Below are positions 35,601 to 45,208 of a stretch of 64,000 nucleotides of DNA, piece by piece; positions within the stretch are counted from its first letter, which is position 1, and each line of letters starts with the position of its first letter. The position numbers were made by a program, and so were the translations under genes. Origin of the DNA: Gonocerus acuteangulatus (Eukaryota > Arthropoda > Insecta > Hemiptera > Coreidae); assembly GCA_946811695.1 (NCBI GenBank), contig OX328123.1, positions 45,424,017 through 45,488,016 on the forward strand. Reading direction: 5' to 3'. Under the pieces are notes generated by a model that saw only the letters and a program-made list of their open reading frames with translations, was not told the DNA's origin and searched no databases.

Positions 35601-35950
35601 AGAAAAGGAGAAGAAACAGCTGTTCTATGAGAAATCGCCCTAAAGGCAGACGCTCGAAAAGCAGAAGGAAAGGCCATATGTCGAGGAGGAAGGGCAGAAG
35701 GCACGGGATGTCATCAAGAAGACGGAGAAGTAGGTCAGGATGTAGGAGGAGAAGAAGGAGTTCATCCGGATGTAGGAGAAGAAGGGGGAGTTCGTCAAGA
35801 AGGAAGAACGGGAAGAAGGGAAGAAATACAAGAAGGAGGTCCAAGGTAAGAAGATGTTCCTTCAGAATGCAGGAACACGAAAACATACCCACCAATATAG
35901 AGCAGGCATCGCAAAGCCAGCCTCTTCAACAGAGTCCTACAGCTGAGTAG
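28593..35950 (+). CDS. H1-like protamine-like sperm nuclear basic protein, 3 exons
   Basis: Exons 28593-28727 (45 codons), 31688-31782 and 35437-35950 splice in frame (phase 0, then phase 2) with donors CAG|GTAGCT and CAG|GTAATT and acceptors TTACAG|ATT and TTTAATAG|GTA, giving about 247 residues. Residues 10-83 fit a linker-histone winged helix (H15): helix 1 SKRRLLLSTIRKAIRYI, helix 2 GLTPAEMAKFAKTQ, helix 3 VNEIKPAIKAALSLG and a wing NDLVKNDRFRYRL at the place where H1 has LVQTKGTGASGSFKL. Residue 93 onward is CGPCGGKG, then about 120 residues dominated by Arg, Lys, Ser and Cys with RRRRSRSGCRRRR-like blocks. The last 27 residues are Gln-rich and neutral. H1-derived protamine-like proteins compact sperm chromatin and use Arg for DNA binding and Cys for cross-links. 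Testis expression is inferred, not shown. Alternatives are a variant linker histone or an SR-like protein; the H15 fold argues against the latter. Confidence 0.8.
28824..29762 (+). repeat. Family B repeat copy in intron 1
   Basis: Left end GGAACTGCGTCATCAGCGGG, right end GCACTTCCGGATTGCGTCAT then GGGAGGGAGGAAA. It contains (TA)n at 29571-29621 and, nested inside, the type A SINE at 28885-29055. Confidence 0.65.
28885..29055 (+). mobile_element. tRNA-derived SINE, type A, nested in family B
   Basis: Head GTCTCGCCGTAGCTCTTTAG with A-box-like TAGTGGCTAACG and B box GGGTTCGAGTCG. Body AATTCTCGGCCGCACCATAG then GGCGCCAATGGCC. The tail is truncated before the usual GATGCGCCGT and poly-A. Confidence 0.7.
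29763..30974 (+). other. Intron 1, no recognised feature
   Basis: AT-rich intronic sequence of the H1/protamine-like gene with no repeat I can name. Confidence 0.5.
30975..31165 (-). mobile_element. tRNA-derived SINE, type B, in intron 1
   Basis: The minus-strand head has the B box region GTGGGTTAGATTCC, followed by GGTGGTGGCTTTTCATCGG, then GGTGGTAACCTATAGATAAT, and ends in AACGTCC-type sequence and A/T. Same family as 35157-35372. Confidence 0.75.
31395..31480 (-). mobile_element. Degenerate type A SINE head
   Basis: The minus strand reads GGGTCTCCACGTAGTCCAAT then GGACAACGCCTTGCATTTTA and GCGGGAGATTCC, matching type A heads. The tail is absent. It lies 200 bp before exon 2. Confidence 0.45.
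31688..31782 (+). other. Coding exon 2 of the H1/protamine-like gene
   Basis: 95 bases between CTTCCTGTTACAG and GTAATT. Encodes IQLDVNEIKPAIKAALSLG and the following turn and wing residues, ending in the first two bases of an Arg codon completed by exon 3. It is too short to stand out as an open frame; the H15 alignment and splice borders identify it. Confidence 0.78.
32260..32450 (+). repeat. Dispersed repeat paired with 49500-49690
   Basis: TTCTGCTCAAATTCAGGAA, ATAAATATGCT, CGCGCATGCGCGAACGCCAG and CGGACAC occur in the same order at 49500-49690. No ends or coding capacity identified. Confidence 0.65.
32470..32815. repeat. Short-period GATCGTTYATTGAGAG array
   Basis: About 18 tandem units of about 17-19 bp, alternating variants GATCGTTCATTGAGAGG, GATCGTTTATTGCGAGG and AATCGTCATTGAGAGAA, in intron 2 directly upstream of the hAT MITE. 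Confidence 0.85.
32850..33770. mobile_element. hAT-type MITE in intron 2
   Basis: Termini TAGAGCCCGGAAGTTAGGCA and the inverse at 33751-33770 form about 20-bp TIRs. CTTATAAA at 32842-32849 and 33771-33778 is a perfect 8-bp target duplication. Near the left end a unit of about 140 bp with AAAATAGGCAGGCAAAAAGG is duplicated. Many AGGCA words near both ends resemble subterminal transposase sites. On the minus strand about 33215-33255 reads RVDTLKKHLFVACKK, possibly a scrap of a zinc-finger region of the parent transposase (weak). Confidence 0.85.
34026..34680 (+). mobile_element. 5'-truncated LINE with 13-bp TSD in intron 2
   Basis: TTAGACAAAAGCA at 34026-34038 and again at 34668-34680 flanks 629 bp. 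The insert ends in (TTGTA)n-like repeats, the simple-repeat tail of I-type non-LTR elements. It is clearly GC-richer than the intron. Confidence 0.9.
34039..34577 (+). pseudogene. LINE ORF2 C-terminus: RNase H plus zinc-binding end
   Basis: The frame enters at VTLVRVPGHEGIEGNEKADE then LARKGS, the last RNase H motif with its conserved His and Asp (a Trp is expected where R precedes VPGHEG). A frameshift at about 34237 moves to a second frame containing LSGHGPLRKHLCTMGL, CRWC, HVLCEC and a C-terminal Lys-rich end at 34577. CX2C followed by H/C is usual after RNase H in I/R1-type elements. The RT and endonuclease are missing. Confidence 0.85.
34975..35095 (+). mobile_element. Short tRNA-derived SINE in intron 2
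   Basis: GCGTGAGAGCACTCCCGGCC, B box TCGGTTCGATACACAC and a GACGTTAAAATTTAAACA tail like that of type B. Confidence 0.55.
35157..35372 (+). mobile_element. tRNA-derived SINE, type B, near exon 3
   Basis: Head AGCCCGGTGGCCGTGAGTGT with B box GTGGGTTCGATTCC. Body GGTGGTGGCTTTTCTTTAG, CAGCCCTATCCTGGCTAG, GGTAACGTATAGATAACCCG. Tail GGACATTAAAATTTAAATAA. TTATCAAA on both sides (about 35135 and 35374) may be the target duplication. Sits about 65 bp before exon 3. Confidence 0.8.
35437..35950 (+). other. Coding exon 3 (basic tail) of the H1/protamine-like gene
   Basis: Begins after TTTAATAG, completes Arg77 and encodes the wing end YRLTTREDNEF, then CGPCGGKG and the long Arg/Lys/Ser/Cys tail, to the TAG at 35948. 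The upstream part of the open frame (35408-35436) is intronic read-through. The purine-rich strand (AGG/AGA Arg codons) creates a spurious Leu/Phe-rich antisense frame. Confidence 0.82.
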
Positions 35951-36010
35951 AGAACAGCAATCCTGTGTACGTCAGCAGTCGTCCTATCCTCAAAATCTTT
36001 TGTGTTCATC

Positions 36011-36016
36011 AATAAA
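36011..36016 (+). promoter_or_regulatory. Poly(A) signal AATAAA
   Basis: AATAAA about 60 bases after the stop codon of the H1/protamine-like gene, followed by a T-rich region at 36030-36056. A plausible 3' end of the transcript lies at about 36030-36040. Confidence 0.65.
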
Positions 36017-36035
36017 TTCCAGTGTCTAAAAGTCT

Positions 36036-37296
36036 TTTGATTTTATTTTTTTTTTAGTATTGGCTGAAAGACGCAAGTTCAAAAGCAAAATATCCAACTC
36101 GCATGAACTCTACGTTTCCGCTCATATGAATGAATATGATGTTTGAGATGCATTTCGAATGTTATACTCCTAAATCGTACAATTTAGGCTATGTAGCTGA
36201 AGGAAGATAAAGATATTCGTACCAATTTCCTGCAGACTAGAATCGGCCGATCGTTCCTAATTAGTTGGAGAGAGTTGTTGGAGTTTGTCTTTCCGTTTCT
36301 GTTTAATCCCAGAGTTGCTTCGGGACTCTCCAAATATGGATTTATTCATCGACGAAACAAACCAATTCGTCTTTACTTCTACTGGGAGAAATAACCGAGG
36401 TGAAAATATAAATATTTCACAAATTCAGAGGATTACAGAGGTGCTGATTGTGGATAGCTAAGCATATAATATTTCTTTGGAAAACCACTGGGGAGAAAAA
36501 TGTGTTCCATCAAAATCACGGTGGGTATTAGAATAATTCAACAAGTGAAAATAAATATTACAATCTGCATGCAATATCAATTTGACGGATCTTGTAGGAA
36601 ATAAAGTATTGTAAATCTTTTATCGGAAGTTTACAGAAATTATCCATTCTAAACACTCAGATTAATAAAAATGTAGCCTTCATTGTAAAATCCAAAAACA
36701 TAATATATGTTTTATACTTTACAAAATATATGTAATAGTTTCCAAACGGAATTGTCGGTAAATAAATGTTTGTAGGATCGGCTACTGAAGCTAAAGCCAC
36801 CACAATTGATCCCTACCGGGACATTGTGGTAGTGGAATGGTACTAAGTGAGCAGCTCCTTGTGTCCTTTCTTCTCCCCACACAATGCTACACAATTCCAC
36901 AGTGTCCACTTTATTATTTATAAGCATCTCTTCTATTGAACACTCTCCTCTCTTCCATTTCAACCAGGCCATTGTCACGGAGTGGCTTTTCTACTTAAGC
37001 ATATCAGCAGAACCCACAGGAATTGTCCGATAGCGGAGGTTCAATATTTAATGAATCAACTCCCTAAAGCCCTAAAGAATTAATTATTGTAAAGAAAATA
37101 AACCATTCTCAAAAAAATAATAGGGTAATTGACTAAGTGTATATGTCATATCACCTGATATAAGTGAAAATTTAAGTATTACTTGTATAGCCTGAAAATG
37201 CATATTCTGTTTAAATATAATTAGTGAGGGAGAGTGGAGAACTTAGTAAATCAAAACACATAATAATAGTCTTATTTTGAACAATAGTTAGATATT
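36036..37296. other. No recognised gene
   Basis: An 88-residue minus-strand frame (36712-36978) has no domain I recognise. Otherwise AT-rich. Confidence 0.45.
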
Positions 37297-37500
37297 TTAA
37301 TAGTTTCTATATAGTTCTTCACACAACAGTTGATGAATTGTTTAATTTAATAGTTTCTATATAGATCTTCACACAACAGTTGATGTATTGTTTAATTTAA
37401 TAGTTTCTATATAGATCTTCACACAACAGTTGATGTATTGTTTAATTTAATAGTTTCTATATAGATCTTCACACAACAGTTGATGAATTGTTTAATTTAA
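37297..37500. repeat. Four-copy 60-bp tandem repeat
   Basis: Units contain ATAGTTTCTATATAGATCTT and CACACAACAGTTGATG. Copies differ at one or two bases. Confidence 0.9.
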
Positions 37501-38289
37501 TGCCAACTGTAGAATTTTTCATAATATATGCTGATCAGTACCTATCCTAGATTTTGGTCCGCCTGAAAATGTTATGAGTGCATCCGGATACCAAAATTAG
37601 AATTACACATTTTTCTAGAATACTTGTAAACGTTTCTAGAAAATGAGGCACTTTTGTTAAATTCTGATAATTTTGTATACATTTTTAAGTTATTTATTCA
37701 TATATGCATTCTGTTTAAATATAATTAGTATAAAAGATAGGAAATATTTATTGCTTAGCCTGGGTATAAATGTACAGTATGACAGTCGTTTTTATGTGTA
37801 TGTGCGTGTTTTGTGTGCTCGTTTGTGGGTGTTGATGTGTAAATATTTAAATAGCCTCTTTTTAGGCGGTTTAATTTGAATTGAACATAATACAGATTAA
37901 TAACCCAACTTATAATGAACCGATACACTTATTTTTTGCAGCACATCTTTCTATTTAGATTCCCACGACATGTACACAGTTTTGTTACAATACAACATAA
38001 ATTACGAATGTTATAATCAAATGTATAATTTTGTCCCGCACTCCCCCACCGGGGTTATAAATCAATATCCATTCCTCAGGCTTAAATGAATTCCATTTTT
38101 TGCGGACAGAGACCCTCATTTCATTCAATTATCAGTATGGTTAAAATTATACATAAATAGGATCCTCTGAAAACGGAGCAAAGGCTAGCCTAAAAAAACA
38201 TAACTTACAGAAGATAGATCAATATGAAAATAGTCGGGCCTCCGTCATAATAGTTCAATCAATTTCAACCTCAATAGCTACATTCCTCC
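37501..38289. other. No recognised gene
   Basis: AT-rich. No domain or repeat recognised. Confidence 0.5.
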
Positions 38290-38372
38290 GAAAGTGCTGA
38301 AAGAGTGGTAACCCGTATATAGCCCGTCCAAGAACATATTCATAATACGGCGTTAAAATTTAAATAAACATT
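38290..38372 (+). mobile_element. Type B SINE 3' fragment
   Basis: GAGTGGTAACCCGTATATAG, CCCGTCCAAGAAC and GGCGTTAAAATTTAAATAAA match the type B tail. The head is missing. Confidence 0.6.
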
Positions 38373-38669
38373 ATTTAATCGTTTACTATTTCATACATAC
38401 AATAAGTCAATCAATAATATCAAATTATTTATAAATGGACATTATATATTTTTTTTAAATGTCATACTTTGAAGGTTTTTATAAACTAAATGTTTTTTTT
38501 CTGCTAGAAAAAAATAAAATGCCCTTCTATTTTAACGTTACAATATTGAAACAGTATTTATATTGGATTAAAGGCAGTCCTGAACATAATAAATGACAAT
38601 AGGAACTTAGTAAATAAGAAAACAGAAATTTTGAAAAATGTAAGTTTTTTGTAGCGAGCCCACTGCTGT

Positions 38670-39139
38670 AAAGCCCGCCACGCAGGAGCTGTGTACTTTA
38701 GCTCATTTCTCAGAGGTTCACGCCACGATTGCGAAGAATTTGCTGAAAATCTACTATATATTTGTCAAATACCACTCACTCACTGCCTCACTGATTATCA
38801 TCGCCCAGCCCAAACTACTTGATAGACAAATTTGGCATCTTGCACGGACACTCCCTTTAGGATGTGAAAACTCGCTAAGAAAGCTTTTTTGATATTCAAA
38901 TTTTTAAGTATTTTAAGAGGTTATAGGGCATGCTCGCCTAGACAGAATGCATTGCTAGGACCATAACAGAACAGCAGTTACCGTACTGTATCTATTTCGT
39001 AGCATTATTAGCACTTTCCTCCGAAGCAAAGTAACTATTGAGGTTGGACTCATGACGGAATTTTTGAAAAATTTCTTCAAATCTTTATCGATCCTACATA
39101 GTAGACACCGAAAATGACCCCCGTTAAAATTTATATACA

Positions 39140-39202
<63 letters not shown>

Positions 39203-39837
39203 ATGTGTCTCTGTTAACACGATAGCGGCCAGAGTTATTGTTTTTTCGTCACGAAACTTGGTATATAGCATTCAATTAGCAAACGATTGAACGAGTTCGT
39301 TAATCACTAAAGTCGGTCCACCGGAAGGGGGGGTTTACCCCGAACCCAAAACACTAATTAAACTATGTCAGCCGTAATATTTGTTATATTTCAACGAAAC
39401 TTGGTATTCGTAGTGGTAATATAGAGAGAAAAATGAGATATAAAAATGAACTAAATCGATTCATTAGAAGGGGGGGGGGGTTACTCCGGACCCACTATAC
39501 CAATTCGCCACTACCAGCCGTGATTTTTGGTATATTTCGACGAAACTCGGTATTCGTACTGGTAATCTACAGGTAAATATGTGTTGTAAAAATAAACTAA
39601 ATCGGTTCATTAGAAGGGGGGGGGGGGGGTTTACTCCGGACCCAAATTCCTAATATACTCATACTGGTGGTAATTTCTGCTGTATTGTAACGAAACGCGG
39701 TATACGTCGTGGGTAACTCATGAGAAAGAAGTGTTGTAAAAATGAGCTGAATCGGTCAATCGGAAAGCGGGGGTTTAATTTGTAATATATTTCAATAGGA
39801 AAGTGCTTAGTTATGCAGCTCCTGCGTGACGGACTTT
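38670..39837 (+). mobile_element. Family A element, near-complete, with TIRs
   Basis: The left end (38670-38715, AAGCCCGCCACGCAGGAGCT then ACTTTAGCTCATTTCTCA) is inverted relative to the right end (39798-39837, GGAAAGTGCTTAGTTATGCA then GCTCCTGCGTGACGGAC). Inside are TTAGCACTTTCC, ACCGAAAATGACCCC, (TA)n/(GT)n at 39140-39202 and four tandem units with ACGAAACTTGGTAT and G runs of 7-16. No transposase. The minus-strand frames across the units are repeat-derived. Confidence 0.65.
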
Positions 39838-39844
39838 TTTTAAT

Positions 39845-40035
39845 TGAGGTTAATTTCAACTATGATGGCAGACCTTGAGTTACTAGAAATAAACTGTGGT
39901 TTTGTCCCTCGTAGAGTTTACGCTATACCTGGTGATGGTCCATCCGAGGTAATAATATTCCGAACCCTTGCACAGCCTCCTCACCCATCAGTCAGAGCAC
40001 TTCTTGGTAATAATATAATGGGTGTTCCCAAATGA
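39845..40035 (+). CDS. Short ORF, possible OTU-like fragment
   Basis: Low-certainty 63-residue frame directly after family A. LELLEINCGFVPRRVYAIPG then DG resembles the start of an OTU-type protease domain (PGDG.C), as carried by some Helitron/Helentron proteins, but the catalytic Cys is absent and the frame stops. A CTAG 3' end follows at 40356, so it may be a fragment of a Helitron-like element. It has no evidence of being a host gene. Confidence 0.25.
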
Positions 40036-40319
40036 CATCTTGGAAACCTAAATTTTTTAATTTTAATGTAAATTTGTTATTGACAGCGAATTTTAACCTG
40101 TACTGGTTAAACTGCTGCTAACCTCTAGATAACGGGTTATCTCTACGTTATCTGTTTCTTGACACTGGTCCGGAGCGGCTCAATGCCAAGAAACATTATA
40201 CTTTGTTTACTTATCAATTGATGAATATCTTATAATCGGGAACCGTGCTGTAATAAACTGCACAAAATTATGTACTCACGTTAATTTGTGTGCTACATTA
40301 TTTAATGCTATAAAATAAC

Positions 40320-40356
40320 TACTTATCAGCCGTGACGAAACACGGGTATTCAGCTA
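40320..40356 (+). mobile_element. Helitron-like 3' terminus
   Basis: GTGACGAAACACGGGTATTC then AGCTAG before T, similar in layout to 1140, 7015, 50661 and 55993. The 5' limit is unknown. Confidence 0.45.
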
Positions 40357-40677
40357 GTTATATTATAAAATAGTAAATAATCGATTTAAAATAATAGTAA
40401 AAAGGTTATATCAGCTGATTTATAAGCCTCTTGACACTGGCTAGCCTCAGTCCCACCACACACAGGGTATATACAATGAAACATATTTATTAATTTAATT
40501 TAATTTTAACGTCCATTAAATTAAATTAATTTATTAATTTATATTAATTAATTAATTTATATAAATTTATATTTTGGCAAACATTTTAGATATAAATTTT
40601 ATAAATTAACATAGTAGCGATATGTACTCTATTGTAATAATAATAATAATAACTCAAAAAGTATTTAGGATGTAATG

Positions 40678-40720
40678 GACCCTGAGCAGGTGGCATGTAG
40701 GCCACGAAACATGTAGGGCA
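40678..40720 (+). other. Hammerhead-like motif, probably a PLE remnant
   Basis: CCCTGAGCAG, then GTGGC-ATGTAG-GCCAC (a perfect 5-bp stem), then GAAAC, then ATGTA and GGG. This follows the hammerhead order CUGANGA, stem II, GAAA, short stem III, cleavage site, stem I. The CUGANGA box is imperfect (CTGAGCA with an extra G), so activity is doubtful. Confidence 0.35.
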
Positions 40721-42944
40721 AGCAGACGATAAAGTGGTACAAAAGAAAAAGGAAGTAATATTTTTTGACCTACGCCATATACATCCATAAAATTTAAGTG
40801 CATCGATTATTTAAAAAACAAAATGATTCAACATAATCGTAAAAATTCCTTCCTATGACGGATGAACCGCGCTATAATTATAGATTTCAAATCCAATTCG
40901 ATGTATAACATATCTCAAAATTTGCATATTGAAACATAAAAGTTTTACAAGAATAGAAAAGTATTACAAAAGAAAATCTTTTATACTACAAGAAAATTTG
41001 AGATGTCCAACCCAATCATTCTATATACTTTCCAAAGGCACGTCATCAGGGGAACATCTCTATTGTTAGTTTGATTCTGGAGGCGAAAGACCGATTCAGA
41101 CTGCGAGGAGAAAGGCCTTGATAGTGGTTTTATTTGATTATTTACGCCATATTGAACATAAAAAAAATGCCCAGCAGAAAACCTTTAGCGTTGCAATCTT
41201 TTTCGCTCGAATTTCGCAGAAAAGCCAATGGGTTCTATGATGGATTCCGATCGGTTACGGTAATCTTATCCACATTCCCCGATTGCGAAGCCAAAAATTC
41301 CTTTCATTCCCTTTCAGAGGAAGGAATCACGCTAATGTACAATGGGCAAGAAACACATGTTAGTTTTTTACAAGTCTAATTCAGAGTAAAATCTGCTTCA
41401 ACACTGAAGCTAATGTAATTGCTTCCAAAGAAGAGAACTACTTAGCAAAGCCAGAAGTAACTTTGGAAAGTCCATTAAGTTCTATAAACTTTCCAGCATC
41501 CATCCTATTTTGGTGGTATTTTAAGAGTGAAGAATAATTTAGAGCCTCGAGAAAATATCAAGTTTTCGCAAGTCATGTTATCTTCATGTTATTAATAAAT
41601 CGGCGTTGGAGATTCCTAAATGTGTATGGGCAAGTGACGGCGTGGACCTAATGACCCAAAAGCAAGTAGTGTTGAGAATTGCCGACTTTTCATATTACTT
41701 CTTACAAGTATAGTTGATATGTTCAATCCAATCAATGATATAGAAGTAAATTTTAGTGATATCAACGGACGGAGTCTCAGAAACACATGGACTGTCACAG
41801 CATGCAGATGGTAAACATTTTAAAGCCAAAAAAATTTCCAACATTTAAAGTTTCGGCGCAAATTTTGATAAGACCACCTTAGTTGGAGAAAAGGGTCTCA
41901 GAGATTTCTTAAGTGTTGGTTTCGTTACAGAGAAGGCGAAGTTGATTGTAGCAGAATTATTTATAAATGGGGGATATGGGAAAAAAGCTAAGATAACAGA
42001 GTTCTTGATAGCAAAACTTTTAGCGTTAGTGTGACAATCTACGAATGGACTATTTATATTGTACTTTAGTCTACAGGGAGCTGTTTTATTTTATCGGGTG
42101 AAATGAACGATACTAAGGACTCAAATTATGGCAGAACCACGGTCTAGATGTTAACCTAGTTTGGAGAGACTAGGTTTTATTTCTGCTTCAGGAAAATAAA
42201 CTATATTGCAATTGGTTAGAGTAAGAACAATATTAATTAATTGAGCTAGACGATCAATATGATACCTCCATTTGAATTGCGCGTATAGTGCGTACGTAGG
42301 CGAAGGTATTCGAAAAGAAGTGCACGAGTACAGAAAATTAATCCTTTCTTGATCTTAATGAAGAATAATTCATTTTTTCTGGAATTAAGAAACCTCACTA
42401 ACGGCAACGCTTTATAAAATATTGAATTTTTGTTTCAGACAAATTACTTTCGCGGTTAAGTCTGTAAAATCATTTTTTTGGCAATTTTTTAAACGGGTAG
42501 AATGTAAGCCAAATTATTCATTGAATTATACAAATAGTTTTTTTCCGGATTTATGGGGCATGAAACATTATTTTTTATACATAGTGGATCCCATGATGGT
42601 GTCATAAAAATCAATAACGCATTCAAAAACCAAATATTTCTTTAGCAACAGCTTTTCACTTTTAGGAATCTACTGACTTTATAGCATTTCTCTAAAGTTA
42701 AGAACCTCATTAAGACTAACACTGAAGTCCTCTTTTTTCTGCAGAGACTTGATGGCACACCGGTAATGAATCGCATCTAACTCTCCTTTTAACGAACACC
42801 TACACAATCGCATAAATTGCTTTTTTAATTGACGCTTTAATACTCTCCAAAAGCGATTTCTAATTAATTTTATTACTTTAATAAGAAAAAGTTACAATGG
42901 AACATTTTAACATTTTTGTTTTTGTTTTTTTTGTTGTTTTTTTT
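40721..42944. other. No recognised gene
   Basis: About 2.2 kb. An 81-codon frame at 41134-41379 has no recognisable domain. No exons or repeats identified. Confidence 0.4.
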
Positions 42945-43092
42945 TTTGGCGCATCGACAACCAGGTTGCAGCCTCAACGAACTTTCTCAACGACCGTGAA
43001 ATAACAAAATTCCTGCCGCCTGTGGGAATCGAACCCACCATCTCCTACACGAGAATCTAAGGCGTTAGTCACTAGACCACAGGGAGGCCCCC
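42945..43092 (-). mobile_element. tRNA-derived SINE, type A
   Basis: The minus-strand head is CCTCCCTGTGGTCTAGTGAC then TAACGCC, with B box TGGGTTCGATTCCC. The body is GTTGAGAAAGTTCGTTGAGG and the end is GATGCGCC plus poly-A (poly-T at 42921-42944 on +). One of the best-preserved heads. Confidence 0.82.
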
Positions 43093-44720
43093 CACATATT
43101 AGTGATCCTAATTTATGTTGATATTTATGGTGCAAATTTTAAACGTTTTGGCTAAAACTTATAAAACCAACAGACGCTGCATTTTGTACCGTTCTACTTC
43201 TTTATCAGGAAACAATACCGAAAAAAATCTGAAGAAGACATAGCTTCTGTTTGTAATTATTTAGCGAGTTAGGTTAGATAAATGAAGGATGGGATTGGGT
43301 TAGCTAACTTGGGTGTCGGTGTTCGTTAACGAGGTTTGCATACATTCATTCGTCCCCGGGTGTCTGAGCCCTCCCTTAGAGACGCACCTGTCAAAATAGA
43401 GATACACACCTGAACAATACCTAGGCTTCTCTGTGGATTTAATATTAGATTATATGGATAATAAATTATATATTCCAATCAAGCCCATAAATAGGAAAAT
43501 TATCATTTGATTGTTTCCCAAATAAATCGATGGGTGCCTAAGAGGTATTGATTAGAAATTTAATTTACAACGGCTTAGTAAATTTAATAAAAAATCGTTG
43601 CGGGAAGGATAAAATTTGCAAATATTCATCCTGCCTCCTCGGTGTATTTGACTTTCATTAGGAATGCTCTATTACGGACTATAAAAAATTGTTTTTCATT
43701 TTACGTGACATGTTTTACTGGATATTTAATTTTACTGCCCATTTAGAGGCGGTACTCCATTTAATTCTCTTTTTAATTTTAGCTCTATGGGCTTTCTGAG
43801 GGTCTGAGTATGATGGCGTTATTCATGAAGCCTATAAAAAATTATAAACAAAAATGAGAATAAGATATTTTTTACTGTCAACTTCCTACTAGAGTTAGCT
43901 GGTCTATCTTTCATTAAGGAAATGTTTATTTATTTATTTATTTATGGAGCTCCGCAACAGCAAGGTGATCTGCTCACATTTAAGGAAATGTATAATAATG
44001 TCAATTACTAAACTTGTTCCTTTTCTTAAAATTGTTAATTTTTATTTTAATGGATGTTTAACGGGTCAAATATTGGATGGAAAAATAACCTAACATTCTC
44101 TCATCCATTTTCACCCATATATTTCCTTTTTCTTGTAACTCTCTCTTTCTCTCTCTCTTCTAATAAACTTCTACTAATTCCTTTTAAGGCTTAAATTTTG
44201 AATTCCTCGGAGGCATTATCTCCATTGCTGTCTAAGATGCATGAAACAACACTGCGATTGGGATCTTACTGCATAGTCAGCCAGTCACGACTCGAAGGTT
44301 ATTTTACCTACTCCTAGTCACTATTTACTTACGTGCAATAAATAAAATAATCAATTAATAAGTAATATATTATAAATAGTTTTAGAATAACGTATTGCCA
44401 AAATCCCACACCGCGAATCTTTTAAATGCCACAAAAATGTGTCAATAGACTAAAGTTGTTGGTGGTCATTCAGGCTGTAAATACTTTTCTATTAATTGAA
44501 AACTCCCTCTCCTTGTATAACAAAGAATAGAGGATCTCCAAAGTCAACACGTGCACGTACATACAAAATAAAGAATCTTACATTTAGGCATTGACAGTTT
44601 TGTAGCGTAGTAATTTAACTTGGAACAGCATCTGTTTAGCCTGCCACGTACATTCGTAAAATAATTCAAAACGTTTTTGCCCTAAAATGATTCAAGTATA
44701 TTTCTTCACGTTACGGGGCT
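43093..44720. other. No recognised gene
   Basis: A short (TTTA)n at 43921-43944 and a CTCTCT tract at about 44138-44158. No coding similarity. Confidence 0.45.
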
Positions 44721-44776
44721 GTTTTTTTTTTTTTTTTTTTTTTTTTTTGTTGTTTTTTTTTTTTTTTTTTTTTTTT
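44721..44776. repeat. Poly-T tract
   Basis: Two T runs interrupted by GTTG. Possibly a minus-strand SINE poly-A end, but no head was found. Confidence 0.85.
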
Positions 44777-44871
44777 AGTTTATGTTTTTAGACATATGCC
44801 AACCACATAGGTCATGAATGTCTCAGTTAGAAGACTCCTATGATCTTATATATTTCCAATCGGCTTAATCT

Positions 44872-44876
<5 letters not shown>

Positions 44877-44931
<55 letters not shown>
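44877..44931. repeat. (TA)n microsatellite
   Basis: About 55 bp of TA repeats. Confidence 0.9.
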
Positions 44932-44934
<3 letters not shown>

Positions 44935-45017
44935 ATGACTATTGAGGAGAGGAAGTGATATTGACCAGAAGTGCTATTTGAAGATTGAGAAGATAGATTG
45001 AAGATGGATAGGAGGAG

Positions 45018-45160
45018 TAGGCATGCGCGCCGCGCCGGCGCCGCTACGCCACGCCGGGTTTTCATGACGCCGCCGCCGCCGAGCCTATTCAGTCGGCGCG
45101 CCGAGGGGAGGAAATCTACTAGTATACTGCATGGTGACCGGCCGGCGCCATTTTGTGCTT
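45018..45160 (+). promoter_or_regulatory. CpG-rich island, candidate promoter
   Basis: A strongly CpG-rich block (CATGCGCGCCGCGCCGGCGC, CCGCCGCCGCCGAGCC, GGCGCGCCG) in otherwise AT-rich DNA, ending with CCGGCGCCATTTTG, which contains GCCAT, the YY1/Pho-type core often found near transcription starts. It is followed by a small ATG frame at 45209. GC content and motif are visible; promoter function is inference. Confidence 0.4.
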
Positions 45161-45208
45161 ACCTTCTGATCGATTAAACGCTTGTGTGTTGTGATCGTTG
45201 ATTGGAAA

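Noticed and set aside
35398..35895. Long Leu/Phe-rich minus-strand open frame
   Set aside because: It is the antisense shadow of the Arg-rich (AGG/AGA) exon 3; the + strand has splice borders, an H15 continuation and a poly(A) signal.
36712..36978. 88-residue minus-strand ORF as a gene
   Set aside because: No domain, homologue or splice evidence recognised, and length is within chance expectation for the window.
39616..39631. G runs in family A as G-quadruplexes
   Set aside because: Each unit has a single G run spaced about 160 bp from the next; no four closely spaced G tracts.
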